Shown: positions 17,293 to 26,647 of the stretch, piece by piece
Numbering within the stretch: the stretch's first letter is position 1
How the letters are laid out: the number at the start of each line of letters is the position of its first letter
Assembly: GCF_014050145.1 (NCBI RefSeq)
Contig: NZ_JACFYF010000001.1
Location: forward strand, 1-64,000
DNA length: 64,000 nucleotides
Direction of reading: 5' to 3'
Source: Vibrio marinisediminis
GTDB lineage: Bacteria; Pseudomonadota; Gammaproteobacteria; Enterobacterales; Vibrionaceae
Translations under genes and position numbers: made by a program
Notes under the pieces: generated by a model
What the model was told of the DNA's origin: nothing
Database searches by the model: none
What the model saw: only the letters and a program-made list of their open reading frames with translations

Positions 17293-18171
17293 TTAACGTT
17301 TAATGCCTGACTTCGCGCGCTCTAAGGTCCATCGTGCACGCTCAATAATTGGTCCATCGACCATTTTGCCGTTCAATGAAACAACGCCAGTACCTTGTCG
17401 CTCCCCTTCTTCTGCCGCTTCAATCACCGCAATCGCATGGTCAACATCCGCTTGTGATGGTGCAAATACGTGATGCAAAAGCTCAATCTGACGAGGGTTA
17501 ATCAAAGATTTGCCATCAAAGCCAAGCCCGTGGATCAAGCTCGCCTCTTGCAAGAAACCGTCTTCGTTGGCGGAATCAGAATAAACGGTATCAAACGCCA
17601 TGATCCCCGCAGCACGTGCCGCCTGCAAAATTGAGCAACGGGCAAACAGTAGTTCAATGCCTTCAGCAGAACGCTGCGTACGTAAATCACGAACATAATC
17701 TTCTGCGCCTAAGGCAATACCAATTAAACGCTTGGAACCGTGGGCAATGGCAACCGCGTTATTGATCCCCATCGCCGATTCAATTGCCGCCAACATTTTA
17801 GTGCTACCCAACTCGCGACCAAACTCCATCTCAGCGTGTTCAATCATCATTTCCATTTCAATGACGTCTTGCAACGTGTCGGTTTTTGCTAAGCGAATAA
17901 CATCCACGCCAGCTTTCACCATCGCCAGCACATCGGCTTTACCAAATTGAGTATCCAGTGAGTTAACGCGCACGACGGTTTCAATATCGTCGTAGAGTGG
18001 GTGTTGAAGTGCGTTATAAACCAGCAAACGGGCGGTGTCTTTTTCTCGGATTGAGACGGAATCTTCAAGATCAAACATGATGGCATCGGCATCATAAATA
18101 AACGAGCTACTTAGCATGGCTGCATTCGAACCGGGTACAAATAGCATGCTACGACGTAATTTCTGGCTCAT
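17293..18171 (-). CDS. citE: Citrate lyase beta subunit (citryl-ACP lyase) CitE
   Basis: 292 aa from the ATG at 18171 ([14 protein letters not shown]), which overlaps the citD stop as ATGA. An in-frame ATG nine codons earlier lies inside citD and lacks that coupling. It cleaves citryl-ACP to acetyl-ACP and oxaloacetate. Family features are [20 protein letters not shown] (about residues 29-37, Mg2+-binding Asp/Glu), [29 protein letters not shown] and [10 protein letters not shown]. Confidence 0.95.
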   Translation of the reverse strand: MSQKLRRSMLFVPGSNAAMLSSSFIYDADAIMFDLEDSVSIREKDTARLLVYNALQHPLYDDIETVVRVNSLDTQFGKADVLAMVKAGVDVIRLAKTDTLQDVIEMEMMIEHAEMEFGRELGSTKMLAAIESAMGINNAVAIAHGSKRLIGIALGAEDYVRDLRTQRSAEGIELLFARCSILQAARAAGIMAFDTVYSDSANEDGFLQEASLIHGLGFDGKSLINPRQIELLHHVFAPSQADVDHAIAVIEAAEEGERQGTGVVSLNGKMVDGPIIERARWTLERAKSGIKR

Positions 18172-18470
18172 ATTGCCCCCCAAACAAGTTGATGGCACTC
18201 TTCACCTTGAGCCGCGCGCAATACTGCCGCTTGCACTCTTGCTCGAATAACGCAATCAAGCGCGCCTTTATCATTAATTGAAATGCGAGCCGACTTGACG
18301 CCTAGTTCATCTAGCGTGGTCATAACGACTCTACGGATTGCGGGTTCGAACTGCTTCTCAACAGAGCTTGAGATCTCTACCTCAATAGAGCTCTCGTAAG
18401 CTGGCGCGACTTCAACTAGCAAGTCGCTAGATTCAAGCGTGCCAGCGTATGAGCGCTGAAATATTTCCAT
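18168..18470 (-). CDS. citD: Citrate lyase gamma subunit (acyl carrier protein) CitD
   Basis: 100 aa. It carries the phosphoribosyl-dephospho-CoA arm. The modified serine is probably Ser14 in AGTLESSD, the conserved position. C-terminal [12 protein letters not shown] is typical. First gene of citDEFXG; the 237 bp upstream contain the citB terminator and a candidate CitB site at 18621-18640. Normal length. Confidence 0.94.
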   Translation of the reverse strand: MEIFQRSYAGTLESSDLLVEVAPAYESSIEVEISSSVEKQFEPAIRRVVMTTLDELGVKSARISINDKGALDCVIRARVQAAVLRAAQGEECHQLVWGAI

Positions 18471-18620
18471 GTTGGGTCCTTAGGGTACTATTTTAATTAG
18501 AGTAAGAACTGTGCTAAGTGAATCATCACTTTTGCTTTACGGAATATTGTCTGTGATGTGGTGAATCCATTGCTGGACTGCGCTCAAATTTCGCCATAGG
18601 GTAAAGTTGACTTATGTTTT

Positions 18621-18640
18621 AAATGACGTTTATTAATTTG
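18621..18640 (+). promoter_or_regulatory. Candidate CitB operator upstream of citD
   Basis: AAATGACGTTTATTAATTTG matches the citC-upstream site AAATGGTGTTAATTAATTTA at 16 of 20 positions. It lies about 150 bp upstream of the citD start. Confidence 0.45.
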
Positions 18641-18655
18641 ATATTGATGTGAAAA

Positions 18656-18688
18656 AATAAACCCTTTCCAAATTGAAAAGGGTTTATT
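18656..18688 (-). terminator. Rho-independent terminator after citB
   Basis: Stem AATAAACCCTTT paired with AAAGGGTTTATT and an A run on the plus strand (T run on the minus strand), 20 bp past the citB stop. Confidence 0.85.
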
Positions 18689-18707
18689 GAAGATTATCGC
18701 TATGAGG

Positions 18708-19394
18708 TTAGTTTCTAACGTAAACCCGCTCTGGTCGTCCAACCCGACCATGCTCATTTTCTACCATTAAGAAACCACTCGCTGAGCAGTACTCCAAATA
18801 ACGGCGCGCGGTGGTTTTACTGATCCCCACCTCGTTTCCTAACGTTTCAGCAGTAAACTTAAGACCTAAATTATCGTTAAAAACTTGCTTGATCTTATCC
18901 AAAGTCAACTCACCAATCCCTTTCGGTAGGCGACTAGAGCCCTTGTCTCGTACCTGCATGTTGAACAAGTCATCAACATGACGTTGGCTAATGTTATCAA
19001 ACGCCTTAATGGCGCAGTTGTACTTTAGATAGCGATTGAGCGTTTCTTGCAGGCGTTCATAAGAGATAGGCTTAAGAAGATAGTCAAAACAGCCGCATTG
19101 AAGCGCTTCTTTTACAGTGTCCATTTCACTCGAAGCGGTAACCAAAATAACATCTGGTTGGGTGGCTTTTTTATCTGCCACAATTTCTCGTAGCAAATCC
19201 ACACCTCGACCATCTGGTAAGTAGTTGTCCAGAATAATCAGCTTAGGCTTATGGATACGAATCATACTGCGAGCCATGACCAAATTAGAGGCAATACCCA
19301 CAGGGTTAAATCTTAATGTTTGACGAAAAAACTGGGCATGTAGCTCTGCAATTCCCACTTCATCTTCAACAATTAGAACATCAATTAAATTCAT
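18708..19394 (-). CDS. citB: Citrate response regulator CitB (DpiA family)
   Basis: 228 aa. N-terminal receiver domain with acidic VEDE (about residues 9-12) and phospho-acceptor Asp in LIILDNYLPDGRG (about residue 56), with Lys in YLLKPI. The C-terminal helix-turn-helix (TAETLGNEVGISKTTARRYLEYC, about 180-202) and DNA-binding end VGRPERVY are typical of CitB/DpiA/DcuR. It overlaps citA by 14 nt. Expected role: phosphorylated by CitA when citrate is present, then activates the tct, citC, oad and cit units. Repeated ATGGYGTTAAT-like motifs upstream of those units are the likely binding sites. Confidence 0.92.
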   Translation of the reverse strand: MNLIDVLIVEDEVGIAELHAQFFRQTLRFNPVGIASNLVMARSMIRIHKPKLIILDNYLPDGRGVDLLREIVADKKATQPDVILVTASSEMDTVKEALQCGCFDYLLKPISYERLQETLNRYLKYNCAIKAFDNISQRHVDDLFNMQVRDKGSSRLPKGIGELTLDKIKQVFNDNLGLKFTAETLGNEVGISKTTARRYLEYCSASGFLMVENEHGRVGRPERVYVRN

Positions 19395-21027
19395 GCGTTG
19401 TTACCTTATTAGGAATAAATATTGAAAATGTTGTTCCCTTAGGCTCAGCATCGTCAACTAGAATAACTCCTCCAGCATTGGTCACGTAGCGTTGGATCAA
19501 ATAGAGGCCAATACCATGACCATCACGGTCTTCCTTGCTCGTCACACCTCGGCTAAATATACTGCTGGCGATATCATCTGAGATGCCGCAGCCATTGTCG
19601 GAAATTTCAATCACCAAATCATTGCCAGCATCGGTAATTAAAACCGTTACTATCTTGTTGCTGTCAGGGTTTTTTAGTGTGGCTTCAAAGGCGTTATCAA
19701 TCAAATTCCCTATAATTGCCGATAAATCGTTCGACTCAATTGGGGCATTGAGTTGTAACAATTGACAGGTCGGATCGAACTGCAGTTCTATACCCAACTC
19801 TTGAGCTCGTGAATATTTACCAAGAAGAATTCCAGCGACTTTTTTCAATCTTATTCTCGATGTTATAAAATCAATTAGCTGTTGTTTCTTATTATTTTCA
19901 CTATTAATAATTTCTAATGCGGAATTATATTCTCCTATTTCAATTAAACCACTAATTGTAGAGAGTTTGTTAGCATGCTCATGGCGCATAACTCGTAAAT
20001 TCTCTGTATACTGTTTTATTTGCGTCAATTCAGCCGTTAGCGAATTAATATCGTTTTTTGCTCTAAAGCTAACAACCCAACCTATTAAATTTTCATCATC
20101 GTAAATCGCGACTCTATTTGCAATAACCGTTTTTCCGTTTAAGGTTATAATTTCATCCTTAAGATTTTGCTCATAAGGTGTTTTAAAGAAAAACTGGTAA
20201 TTGGTAATAAATTCTAGTAACGAATTTTTTTTCAATGCTTCAAAATGTTGGTTTATTCCTAGTATTTGTACTGCGCTTCTATTCACAGCTAGCGTTTTTC
20301 CTTGCCTATCTATGGCAATGACACCTTCATACACCGAGCTTAATATTGACTCTTCTAAGTGAAGCGCAAACGCAATTTCAGCCGGTTCCATGCCATTCAT
20401 TTTCTTCTTGATATGTTTAGAGAATAACCATGCACCGCCAAGAGTGAGTATCAAAGACAAAATCAACTCGTAAACCAAGGGTTTAAAATAGAGAACGACC
20501 CACTGATCGAAGCGATTTAGCAAGTAACCGACCGAAATTACGCCAATTGTATTGCCATCAAAATCGACTATGGGTGCTTTTCCTCTTACCCCATAGCCTA
20601 AGCTACCCTCTCGAATAGAAATGTAAGATTCGCCACGCTGCAATGCCCCTGCGTTATCGCCACCTTGCATTGGAAAACCGATTTTTTCTTTATCAGGATG
20701 GGAGAGACGAACGCCTTCCTCATCACCAATAACAATAAAGCTTGCATCTGATATTTTATGTAGTCGATCCGTTACTCGTTCAATTGCAACAATATTCTTG
20801 ATTCTAACTTCTTGTATTAATTCAGGATCACTAGCAATCTCTTTTGCTTGAATTAATGCTCTTGTTCCTACTTGGTCTTCTAAAGTATCAAGTAACGTCT
20901 GATGAAAATTAGTTGTTACAAATGCTAATTGAATAAACATCAAACCCAAAATTAACATGAACACTCTGCTACTAAATGACAAGCCATGTTTATATTTGTT
21001 AATTAGTTGCATGGCAGGCACCTTCAT
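19381..21027 (-). CDS. citA: Citrate sensor histidine kinase CitA (DpiB family)
   Basis: 548 aa from the ATG at 21027 (MKVPAMQLINKYKHG), chosen because AAAGGA sits just upstream. The longer frame begins inside a candidate CitB site. TM1 (about 19-40), periplasmic citrate-binding PAS domain (about 41-170) and TM2 (about 180-202) are followed by a cytoplasmic PAS (about 220-320). The H-box is MRHEHANKLSTISGL with the phospho-accepting His, and an HATPase domain carries DNAFEAT, DNGCGI and GHGIGLYLI. It pairs with CitB, which overlaps its end. A terminator separates it from oadB, so it probably has its own promoter. Confidence 0.93.
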   Translation of the reverse strand: MKVPAMQLINKYKHGLSFSSRVFMLILGLMFIQLAFVTTNFHQTLLDTLEDQVGTRALIQAKEIASDPELIQEVRIKNIVAIERVTDRLHKISDASFIVIGDEEGVRLSHPDKEKIGFPMQGGDNAGALQRGESYISIREGSLGYGVRGKAPIVDFDGNTIGVISVGYLLNRFDQWVVLYFKPLVYELILSLILTLGGAWLFSKHIKKKMNGMEPAEIAFALHLEESILSSVYEGVIAIDRQGKTLAVNRSAVQILGINQHFEALKKNSLLEFITNYQFFFKTPYEQNLKDEIITLNGKTVIANRVAIYDDENLIGWVVSFRAKNDINSLTAELTQIKQYTENLRVMRHEHANKLSTISGLIEIGEYNSALEIINSENNKKQQLIDFITSRIRLKKVAGILLGKYSRAQELGIELQFDPTCQLLQLNAPIESNDLSAIIGNLIDNAFEATLKNPDSNKIVTVLITDAGNDLVIEISDNGCGISDDIASSIFSRGVTSKEDRDGHGIGLYLIQRYVTNAGGVILVDDAEPKGTTFSIFIPNKVTTHEFN

Positions 21028-21040
21028 ATAAAATCCTTTT

Positions 21041-21051
21041 ATAAACACCAT
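21041..21051 (-). promoter_or_regulatory. Candidate CitB operator just upstream of citA
   Basis: Minus-strand ATGGTGTTTAT, one base different from ATGGTGTTAAT found upstream of citC and oadG. It overlaps the first in-frame ATG of the long citA frame, 14 bp before the preferred start. Confidence 0.4.
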
Positions 21052-21088
21052 TAAAAATATTTAATCTTATTTTGCGCTAATAATAATT

Positions 21089-21118
21089 AAAAAGGAAGAT
21101 AACGAGTTCTTCCTTTTT
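21089..21118 (-). terminator. Rho-independent terminator after oadB
   Basis: An 11-bp stem, AAAAAGGAAGA (21089-21099) with TCTTCCTTTTT (21108-21118), between oadB and citA. T run on the minus strand. Confidence 0.82.
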
Positions 21119-21128
21119 AATATTTTTG

Positions 21129-22433
21129 TTAGCTACCGATCACATACTTGATCATTACACCCGCAGCGACAGCTGAACCTATTACTCCAGCAACGTTTGG
21201 TCCCATTGCATGCATTAATAAGAAGTTGCCACTATTGGCTTCAAGACCTACTTTATTTGATACCCTTGCTGCCATTGGTACTGCCGAAACCCCAGCCGAA
21301 CCAATCAGTGGATTAACTTTTTCTTTACAAACTAAGTTCATTAATTTGGCCATCACAATACCCATCGCGGTACCAACACAGAATGCAACAATGCCCAATG
21401 CCAAGATACCCAGTGTTTGTGGCTGCAAGAACTTATCTGCCATGAGCTTAGAACCCACAGAAAGCCCCAAGAAAATCGTCACTATGTTGATCAAGGCATT
21501 CTGCGCGGTATCATTTAAGCGTTCGACTACACCACACTCTCGCATTAAGTTTCCGAAACAGAACATACCCAATAGTGGCGTTGCCGAAGGCAGTAACATC
21601 GCAATTAAGATCAACAGCATCAGTGGAAAACACACTTTCTCAACCTTGCTGACACTGCGCAGTTGCGTCATCGAAATTTGGCGTTCAGCGTCTGATGTTA
21701 GTGCTTTCATGATTGGCGGTTGGATCATTGGAACCAATGCCATATAAGAATATGCAGCAACCGCTATCGCACCCAATAATTCAGGCGCTAACATGCTTGA
21801 TACATAAATCGCCGTCGGACCGTCAGCTCCACCAATGATACCAATGGCAGCGGCTTGAGCAACGCTAAAGTCCATCACCCCTAATTGGCTAAGACCTAAA
21901 GCGCCTAACACAGTGGCAAAAATACCAAACTGCGCCGCGGCACCTAATAGCAAGGTTTTCGGGTTTGCCAATAACGGTCCGAAATCCGTCATTGCGCCAA
22001 CGCCCATGAAGATCACTAATGGACCAACACCTGAAGCAATCGCAACACTGTAGAAGGTGTAAAGCATGCCATCACTGTAATTGTACTGCTCTGCCAACAA
22101 TTGCAATTGCATTTTTTGCGTTGGGTTAGCCATTTCATAAGCATGCTTTAGGCTATCAAACGCCACATCCGTGGTACCAAGAATGGCAGCAAGCGCTTGG
22201 AGTACCTCTTCCTTGCCACTATAGATAGCAGCTTCGACTGCATTAATAGCCAAGTTAGCATCTGGTAAATTTGCTAATATGCCACCAAGCCCAATTGGAA
22301 CCAGCAACAATGGCTCAAACTTCTTGACGATCGCTAAGTAAAGTAACCCCAAGCCAATCAGTATCATTGCCGCTTGACCAAGTTTTAAATGCAGAAAACC
22401 AAAGTCATTAATTAGTGCTAATACGCTTTCCAT
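21129..22433 (-). CDS. oadB: Oxaloacetate decarboxylase beta subunit OadB (Na+ pump)
   Basis: 434 aa, about ten membrane segments. It decarboxylates carboxybiotin on OadA and couples this to export of Na+. Conserved segments are [13 protein letters not shown]-like [14 protein letters not shown] near the N terminus, the loop [15 protein letters not shown] (about 192-206, with the Asp implicated in Na+ transport), and [17 protein letters not shown] and [20 protein letters not shown] toward the end. Last gene of oadGAB, 9 nt after oadA, followed by a terminator. Confidence 0.95.
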   Translation of the reverse strand: MESVLALINDFGFLHLKLGQAAMILIGLGLLYLAIVKKFEPLLLVPIGLGGILANLPDANLAINAVEAAIYSGKEEVLQALAAILGTTDVAFDSLKHAYEMANPTQKMQLQLLAEQYNYSDGMLYTFYSVAIASGVGPLVIFMGVGAMTDFGPLLANPKTLLLGAAAQFGIFATVLGALGLSQLGVMDFSVAQAAAIGIIGGADGPTAIYVSSMLAPELLGAIAVAAYSYMALVPMIQPPIMKALTSDAERQISMTQLRSVSKVEKVCFPLMLLILIAMLLPSATPLLGMFCFGNLMRECGVVERLNDTAQNALINIVTIFLGLSVGSKLMADKFLQPQTLGILALGIVAFCVGTAMGIVMAKLMNLVCKEKVNPLIGSAGVSAVPMAARVSNKVGLEANSGNFLLMHAMGPNVAGVIGSAVAAGVMIKYVIGS

Positions 22434-22442
22434 ACTACCGCC

Positions 22443-24230
22443 TTACGCCAAGCTCATGAGTGCATCGCCAACTTGAACAGCATCGCCTTCAGAAACCGTG
22501 ACACCATCAACGATACCATCACGTTGTGCGCGAATTTCTGTTTCCATCTTCATGGCTTCTAAGATCAAAAGAACTTGGTCTTTTCTCACTTCGTCACCCG
22601 GCTTAACGTGCACTTTCCAAATGTTACCGGCTAAAGGGGCTGGTAAGGTTTCGGCATTGCCCGACGCGGCAACTGGCTTCACTGCCGCTTGCGTGTTGAC
22701 TGGCGCCGATGCCAACAGTTCCGCGTCAGCACCTTCGTTGACCTGAACCACATAGGCTTGATTGTTAACATTGATGGTGTAGATGCCTGTCCCGCTCTCA
22801 CTTGCTGGCTTATCTGCCGTTGACGCGGTTTTTTTGGTCGGTACTGGCTCAAAAGCGTCTGGGTTATGGCGATTTTCTAAGAACTTCCAACCAACTTGCT
22901 CAAACAACGCAACAGTCAGAACGTCATCAATCACATCGTCGCTAAGAGAAATCTCTTTCTGCTTTGCGTTCTCTAGCACATCAAGTGTCAGCGTTTCAAT
23001 TTCTGGGTTGATAAGATCGGCTGGTCGGCAAGTAATCGCTTCAGCGCCTTCTAACACGCGCGCTTGCAGCTCTGCGTTAACGGGGGCTGGTGTATGACCG
23101 TATTCCCCTTTCAATACACCCGCAGTTTCTTTACTGATGGTTTTATAGCGCTCACCCATCATGACGTTAATCACCGCTTGCGTACCGACAATTTGCGAAG
23201 TCGGTGTCACTAACGGAATGTAACCTAGATCTTGACGAACTTTAGGGATCTCTTCTAACACTTGGTCTAGTTTATCTAGCGCATTTTGCTGCTTTAACTG
23301 CCCTTCCATGTTAGTCAACATGCCACCAGGCACTTGTGCCACTAAAATACGCGAATCAATACCTTTTAACTGCCCTTCAAAATCGCTGTACTTTTTCCGT
23401 ATTTCACGGAAGTAAGCGGCAATATTTTCCAGTTTATTAATGTCTAAGCCAGTATCTCTATCGGTACCTTGTAGTGCTGCGACAATCGATTCGGTTGCTG
23501 GGTGCCCGTATGTACCACTCATTGAAGAGATCGCCGTATCAACACGATCAACACCCGCTTCAATCGCTTTAAGCAGCGTCATATCCGCTAAGCCCGCCGT
23601 GGAGTGACAATGTAAGTGCAGCTCTACGTCCAATTGTTTTTTCAACGTCGAAACCAGTTCACTGGCTTCGTATGGTGTCATCACGCCAGCCATATCTTTA
23701 ATCGCAATCGAGTCAACGCCCATTTCAACCAATTGCTCTGCTACATCAACCCATGACTGCATGGTATGCACTGGGCTAGTGGTATAGCAGATTGTTCCTT
23801 GTGCGTGAGCGCCTTGCTTTTTCACCGCTTCAATAGAGCGTTGCAAGTTTCGAGGGTCATTGAGCGCATCAAACAAACGAAACACATCCATACCATTAAC
23901 AACGGCACGTTCAACAAACTTATCCACCACATCATCAGCGTAGTGACGGTAGCCCAAAATGTTTTGACCACGGAATAGCATTTGCTGTTTGGTGTTTGGC
24001 ATCGCTTTTTTCAGCTCGCGTAGACGCAGCCATGGATCTTCACCGAGGAATCGAATACATGAATCGAAAGTTGCACCACCCCAGCTTTCCAGTGACCAGT
24101 AGCCAATTTTGTCTAACTCAGCAGCGATTGGCAGCATGTCATCAAGGCGAAGACGCGTTGCAAAAAGAGATTGGTGAGCATCGCGCAGCACCACATCGGT
24201 AATTCCTAACGGCTTTTTAACTACAGACAT
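22443..24230 (-). CDS. oadA: Oxaloacetate decarboxylase alpha subunit OadA
   Basis: 595 aa. N-terminal carboxyltransferase domain (TIM barrel) with [13 protein letters not shown] (about residues 14-26), [23 protein letters not shown] with the carbamylated-Lys region, and [12 protein letters not shown] with metal-binding His. After a conserved middle domain and a variable Ala/Pro-rich linker (about 470-525) comes a C-terminal biotinyl domain with [10 protein letters not shown], Lys being the biotinylation site. It transfers the carboxyl of oxaloacetate to biotin. It lies 9 nt after oadG. Confidence 0.96.
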   Translation of the reverse strand: MSVVKKPLGITDVVLRDAHQSLFATRLRLDDMLPIAAELDKIGYWSLESWGGATFDSCIRFLGEDPWLRLRELKKAMPNTKQQMLFRGQNILGYRHYADDVVDKFVERAVVNGMDVFRLFDALNDPRNLQRSIEAVKKQGAHAQGTICYTTSPVHTMQSWVDVAEQLVEMGVDSIAIKDMAGVMTPYEASELVSTLKKQLDVELHLHCHSTAGLADMTLLKAIEAGVDRVDTAISSMSGTYGHPATESIVAALQGTDRDTGLDINKLENIAAYFREIRKKYSDFEGQLKGIDSRILVAQVPGGMLTNMEGQLKQQNALDKLDQVLEEIPKVRQDLGYIPLVTPTSQIVGTQAVINVMMGERYKTISKETAGVLKGEYGHTPAPVNAELQARVLEGAEAITCRPADLINPEIETLTLDVLENAKQKEISLSDDVIDDVLTVALFEQVGWKFLENRHNPDAFEPVPTKKTASTADKPASESGTGIYTINVNNQAYVVQVNEGADAELLASAPVNTQAAVKPVAASGNAETLPAPLAGNIWKVHVKPGDEVRKDQVLLILEAMKMETEIRAQRDGIVDGVTVSEGDAVQVGDALMSLA

Positions 24231-24239
24231 TTGTTTCTC

Positions 24240-24494
24240 CTAAATTTGAACACTATTTGTTTTAAGTTTTTTGTGGTGATGAATTGCCGCAGAAATGGCA
24301 GCAATAACAGTGTCGTCAGATGAGGAGGAACGCTCCGGTACTGTCGATGTTTCTAATGGCTTAGGGGTAACGAGAGCTGCTGCTCTTGCGAGGAGATTTA
24401 TCGCGACCACCATTAAGCAGAGGAAAAAGAAGACAAAACTCATGCCTAAAGCCATGAGCATGAGGCCCTCATAGATGATTGGTTGTTGGCTCAT
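24240..24494 (-). CDS. oadG: Oxaloacetate decarboxylase gamma subunit OadG
   Basis: 84 aa. One N-terminal membrane helix (about residues 10-35) and a soluble tail ending in HHHKKLKTN, the His-rich region thought to bind zinc in OadG. It joins OadA to OadB. First gene of oadGAB; the 266 bp upstream contain two copies of the candidate CitB motif shared with the divergent citX-like gene. Confidence 0.92.
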   Translation of the reverse strand: MSQQPIIYEGLMLMALGMSFVFFFLCLMVVAINLLARAAALVTPKPLETSTVPERSSSSDDTVIAAISAAIHHHKKLKTNSVQI

Positions 24495-24593
24495 TGTAAA
24501 TACCCGTATTTTAAGAGTAGGGTCATTCTAAATGTCGCCCCACATGCACATCGTGAAGCGCATCATCGTAATGACCCCGCTTAATGGGCATCA

Positions 24594-24603
24594 ATGGCGT
24601 TAA
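24594..24603 (+). promoter_or_regulatory. Candidate CitB operator (oadG/citX2 intergenic, copy 1)
   Basis: ATGGCGTTAA, extended as ATGGCGTTAATGGTTTTT. Paired with an inverted copy starting 57 bp further on. The same paired arrangement occurs upstream of tctC. Confidence 0.5.
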
Positions 24604-24650
24604 TGGTTTTTATTATTAATCCGCTAAAACGAACCAAGAAATTACAACCA

Positions 24651-24660
24651 TTAACACCAT
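24651..24660 (-). promoter_or_regulatory. Candidate CitB operator (oadG/citX2 intergenic, copy 2)
   Basis: TTAACACCAT on the plus strand, i.e. ATGGTGTTAA on the minus strand, flanked as AAATGGTGTTAATGGTTG. Inverted relative to copy 1. Confidence 0.5.
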
Positions 24661-24760
24661 TTAAAACGCATTTTTCACCAATAAGTGTTCAGAACATCTA
24701 AATAGAGTTACCAACTTTTCGATAGGTTAAATGTCCCTATCCCAACCAAGAGAGTGAGAC

Positions 24761-25249
24761 ATGCTTGATACATTAAGCCCTTTAGAACAGTACAGTGAAG
24801 AAAGACAACAACTACTCAACAATTACAAATTGCCCGTTGTCACTCTGAAGTTAAACTTACCTGCTGAGTTACAACACCATAGCTATGCAAACACCTTGTT
24901 CGAGGCTGCAATGGCAACGTTTGATCACCAATTAGCAGCCAATGAAATTCAACTTGTCGATAAGCGAGTGTCGCGCGATAACCGACATCAAGCGATGTTC
25001 TCTACCCACTTTCACTCGGTAACATTACTTAAAAAACTGATGATAGAGATAGAAAGTACCCATCCTTGGGGCAGTCTTTTCGACTTTGATGTGATCTCCG
25101 CTCAAGGCAAGACTCTTTCGCGTCGTTCAGCCTACATGGAGCCAAGATCGTGTCTGGTTTGTGACAATGCTGCGCAAAAGTGCGCTGGTATTAGGCGCCA
25201 TAGCGTGCAAGAAATAGAACAAGCAGTGAAAAATCTAATGGGGCTATAA
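24761..25249 (+). CDS. Second, diverged CitX-like protein
   Basis: 162 aa. It is clearly related to CitX (15248-15769): LPVVTLKLNLP matches LPLVSFSINMMG, GSLFDFDVI matches GRLFDIDVI, and RSCLVCDNAAQKCAGIRRHS matches RRCLVCDSEAKLCARSRAH. The Arg of the G-R-L-F-D motif is Ser, and the Arg of the C-A-R motif is Gly, so activity may differ. It is the only plus-strand gene of the citrate locus, divergent from oadG and sharing its operator region, and it ends at a bidirectional terminator. It may modify CitD or another acyl carrier, or be a regulatory or backup copy. Confidence 0.85.
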   Translation: MLDTLSPLEQYSEERQQLLNNYKLPVVTLKLNLPAELQHHSYANTLFEAAMATFDHQLAANEIQLVDKRVSRDNRHQAMFSTHFHSVTLLKKLMIEIESTHPWGSLFDFDVISAQGKTLSRRSAYMEPRSCLVCDNAAQKCAGIRRHSVQEIEQAVKNLMGL

Positions 25250-25273
25250 ATCTCGGCAGAACAACTATTTAGA

Positions 25274-25305
25274 AAGAGCGCTAGGTTGTAACCACTAGCG
25301 CTCTT
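25274..25305. terminator. Bidirectional terminator between citX2 and citC
   Basis: Perfect 11-bp stem, AAGAGCGCTAG (25274-25284) with CTAGCGCTCTT (25295-25305), 10-nt loop, between convergent genes. T tracts are short. Confidence 0.75.
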
Positions 25306-25341
25306 CTACGGTGAATACTTGCAGTTATGTATTAAATCTTT

Positions 25342-26430
25342 TTAAGCTATCTGAGCATCACGCTGCTCACTCACCAACATCGCTCTTCGCTTCACCTGGT
25401 ACGGTGAGGTTTCCAAATCAAACAACTTTTTCAGATGTAAGAAAGTTGTTCTCGGTACCAGTTTCTCTATCATCGACCACTGGTTATCAAACAGTAAGTT
25501 ACGCACTAAAGATGCAGACACAGGTTCGTTGTTACTCTCCATTCGCGGTATTTCAATTAGCGTGACGGGCTCGCTTTCCAGTGTTGGGGTTGTCAGCCAT
25601 TGCTGCATTTGCTGATTATAAAAATTGGTCACTTTACACAAGGGCTCAGTGCCGACATAACGGTGAGTAATACCTAGTGCAGGGGCAATATGGGTGCGGA
25701 AAATTTGTAGATCCATTGCCGTATGGCAGTAATTAATCACCCCTTCATCTTTTAAGAAATAACTTGGGAATGTCGCGCGTGAAATAATATAGTCAGAACC
25801 TTGATGAACAATCACGTTATTGAGATCTTTCAAACCGGCTTGAATCATCAATAAGCGGTCTTTGTAAGTGAAAAACGAGCGATCTTCCTGAACGACGAAC
25901 AGATGTACCCAATCGCATTCCTTTGCCGCGCGTTCAACAAGATGGCGATGTCCATTAGTAAATGGATTGGCGTTCATCACTATGCTACCTACCCTTTTAC
26001 CCGGTTGCTTAGCACGCGATAAGCCATAGCAATATTCGCGTAAACGGGACTTGCTGTTTTCAAGCAACACAACGCGATTTTTCACTGAAGCAAGTAAATA
26101 GAAACCAGCCTCTTTAAATAACTTATAGTTCTCAGGCTTGGTATAAATAAATAGGTTGAATCGCCCCAGATCGTAGGCGGCTTTGACTAATTCACTGATT
26201 AGACTGGTAGAGACGCCTTGCCCTTGCAAGCCCTCATCCACCGCGATGGATTTCAAGGTATTACCAGCCAGACCGCCCGTTGCAACAACTTGTCCATTTG
26301 AAAACGCAACCACAAAAAATTCAACGTCAGTATCAATGCCTAGCCCCATGCGGCTAAGAAACGCCCTAACAGGCTCAATTTTGCGGGCATTTTGTCTTCG
26401 TATTCTTTCAAAATAATATGACGTGAGCAC
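25342..26430 (-). CDS. citC: [Citrate (pro-3S)-lyase] ligase CitC
   Basis: 362 aa. It acetylates the citrate lyase prosthetic group with ATP and acetate, activating the enzyme. The N-terminal half is a GNAT-like domain (VATGGLAGNTLKSIAVDEGL, GQGVSTSLISELV). The C-terminal half is a cytidylyltransferase-like nucleotide-binding domain with NANPFTNGHRHLVERAA (about residues 153-169) and SASLVRNLL. It is separate from citDEFXG, between tctA and citX2, with a candidate CitB site about 100 bp upstream. Length is as expected. Confidence 0.94.
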   Translation of the reverse strand: MLTSYYFERIRRQNARKIEPVRAFLSRMGLGIDTDVEFFVVAFSNGQVVATGGLAGNTLKSIAVDEGLQGQGVSTSLISELVKAAYDLGRFNLFIYTKPENYKLFKEAGFYLLASVKNRVVLLENSKSRLREYCYGLSRAKQPGKRVGSIVMNANPFTNGHRHLVERAAKECDWVHLFVVQEDRSFFTYKDRLLMIQAGLKDLNNVIVHQGSDYIISRATFPSYFLKDEGVINYCHTAMDLQIFRTHIAPALGITHRYVGTEPLCKVTNFYNQQMQQWLTTPTLESEPVTLIEIPRMESNNEPVSASLVRNLLFDNQWSMIEKLVPRTTFLHLKKLFDLETSPYQVKRRAMLVSEQRDAQIA

Positions 26431-26527
26431 TAGCCTATCTCATTTATAATTCACGATTACATTATCCTATTGCTGTGAATACGAAATAATGACCATAATC
26501 AAATCGCACCACAGGGATAAAATATTT

Positions 26528-26547
26528 AAATGGTGTTAATTAATTTA
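26528..26547 (+). promoter_or_regulatory. Candidate CitB operator upstream of citC
   Basis: AAATGGTGTTAATTAATTTA, containing the ATGGYGTTAAT core shared with the oadG and tctC upstream regions and 16 of 20 matches to the citD site. Confidence 0.5.
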
Positions 26548-26578
26548 ATCCCGCCAGCTTGTTACATACTGCCTACAC

Positions 26579-26611
26579 AAAAAGCCAATCGACCTAAATC
26601 GATTGGCTTTT
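26579..26611 (-). terminator. Rho-independent terminator after tctA
   Basis: Stem AAAAGCCAATCGA with TCGATTGGCTTTT, 6-nt loop CCTAAA, between the tctA stop and the citC promoter region. Confidence 0.82.
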
Positions 26612-26647
26612 GTCATATTTAAATAATCAACTAAACCATTTTTTTAC

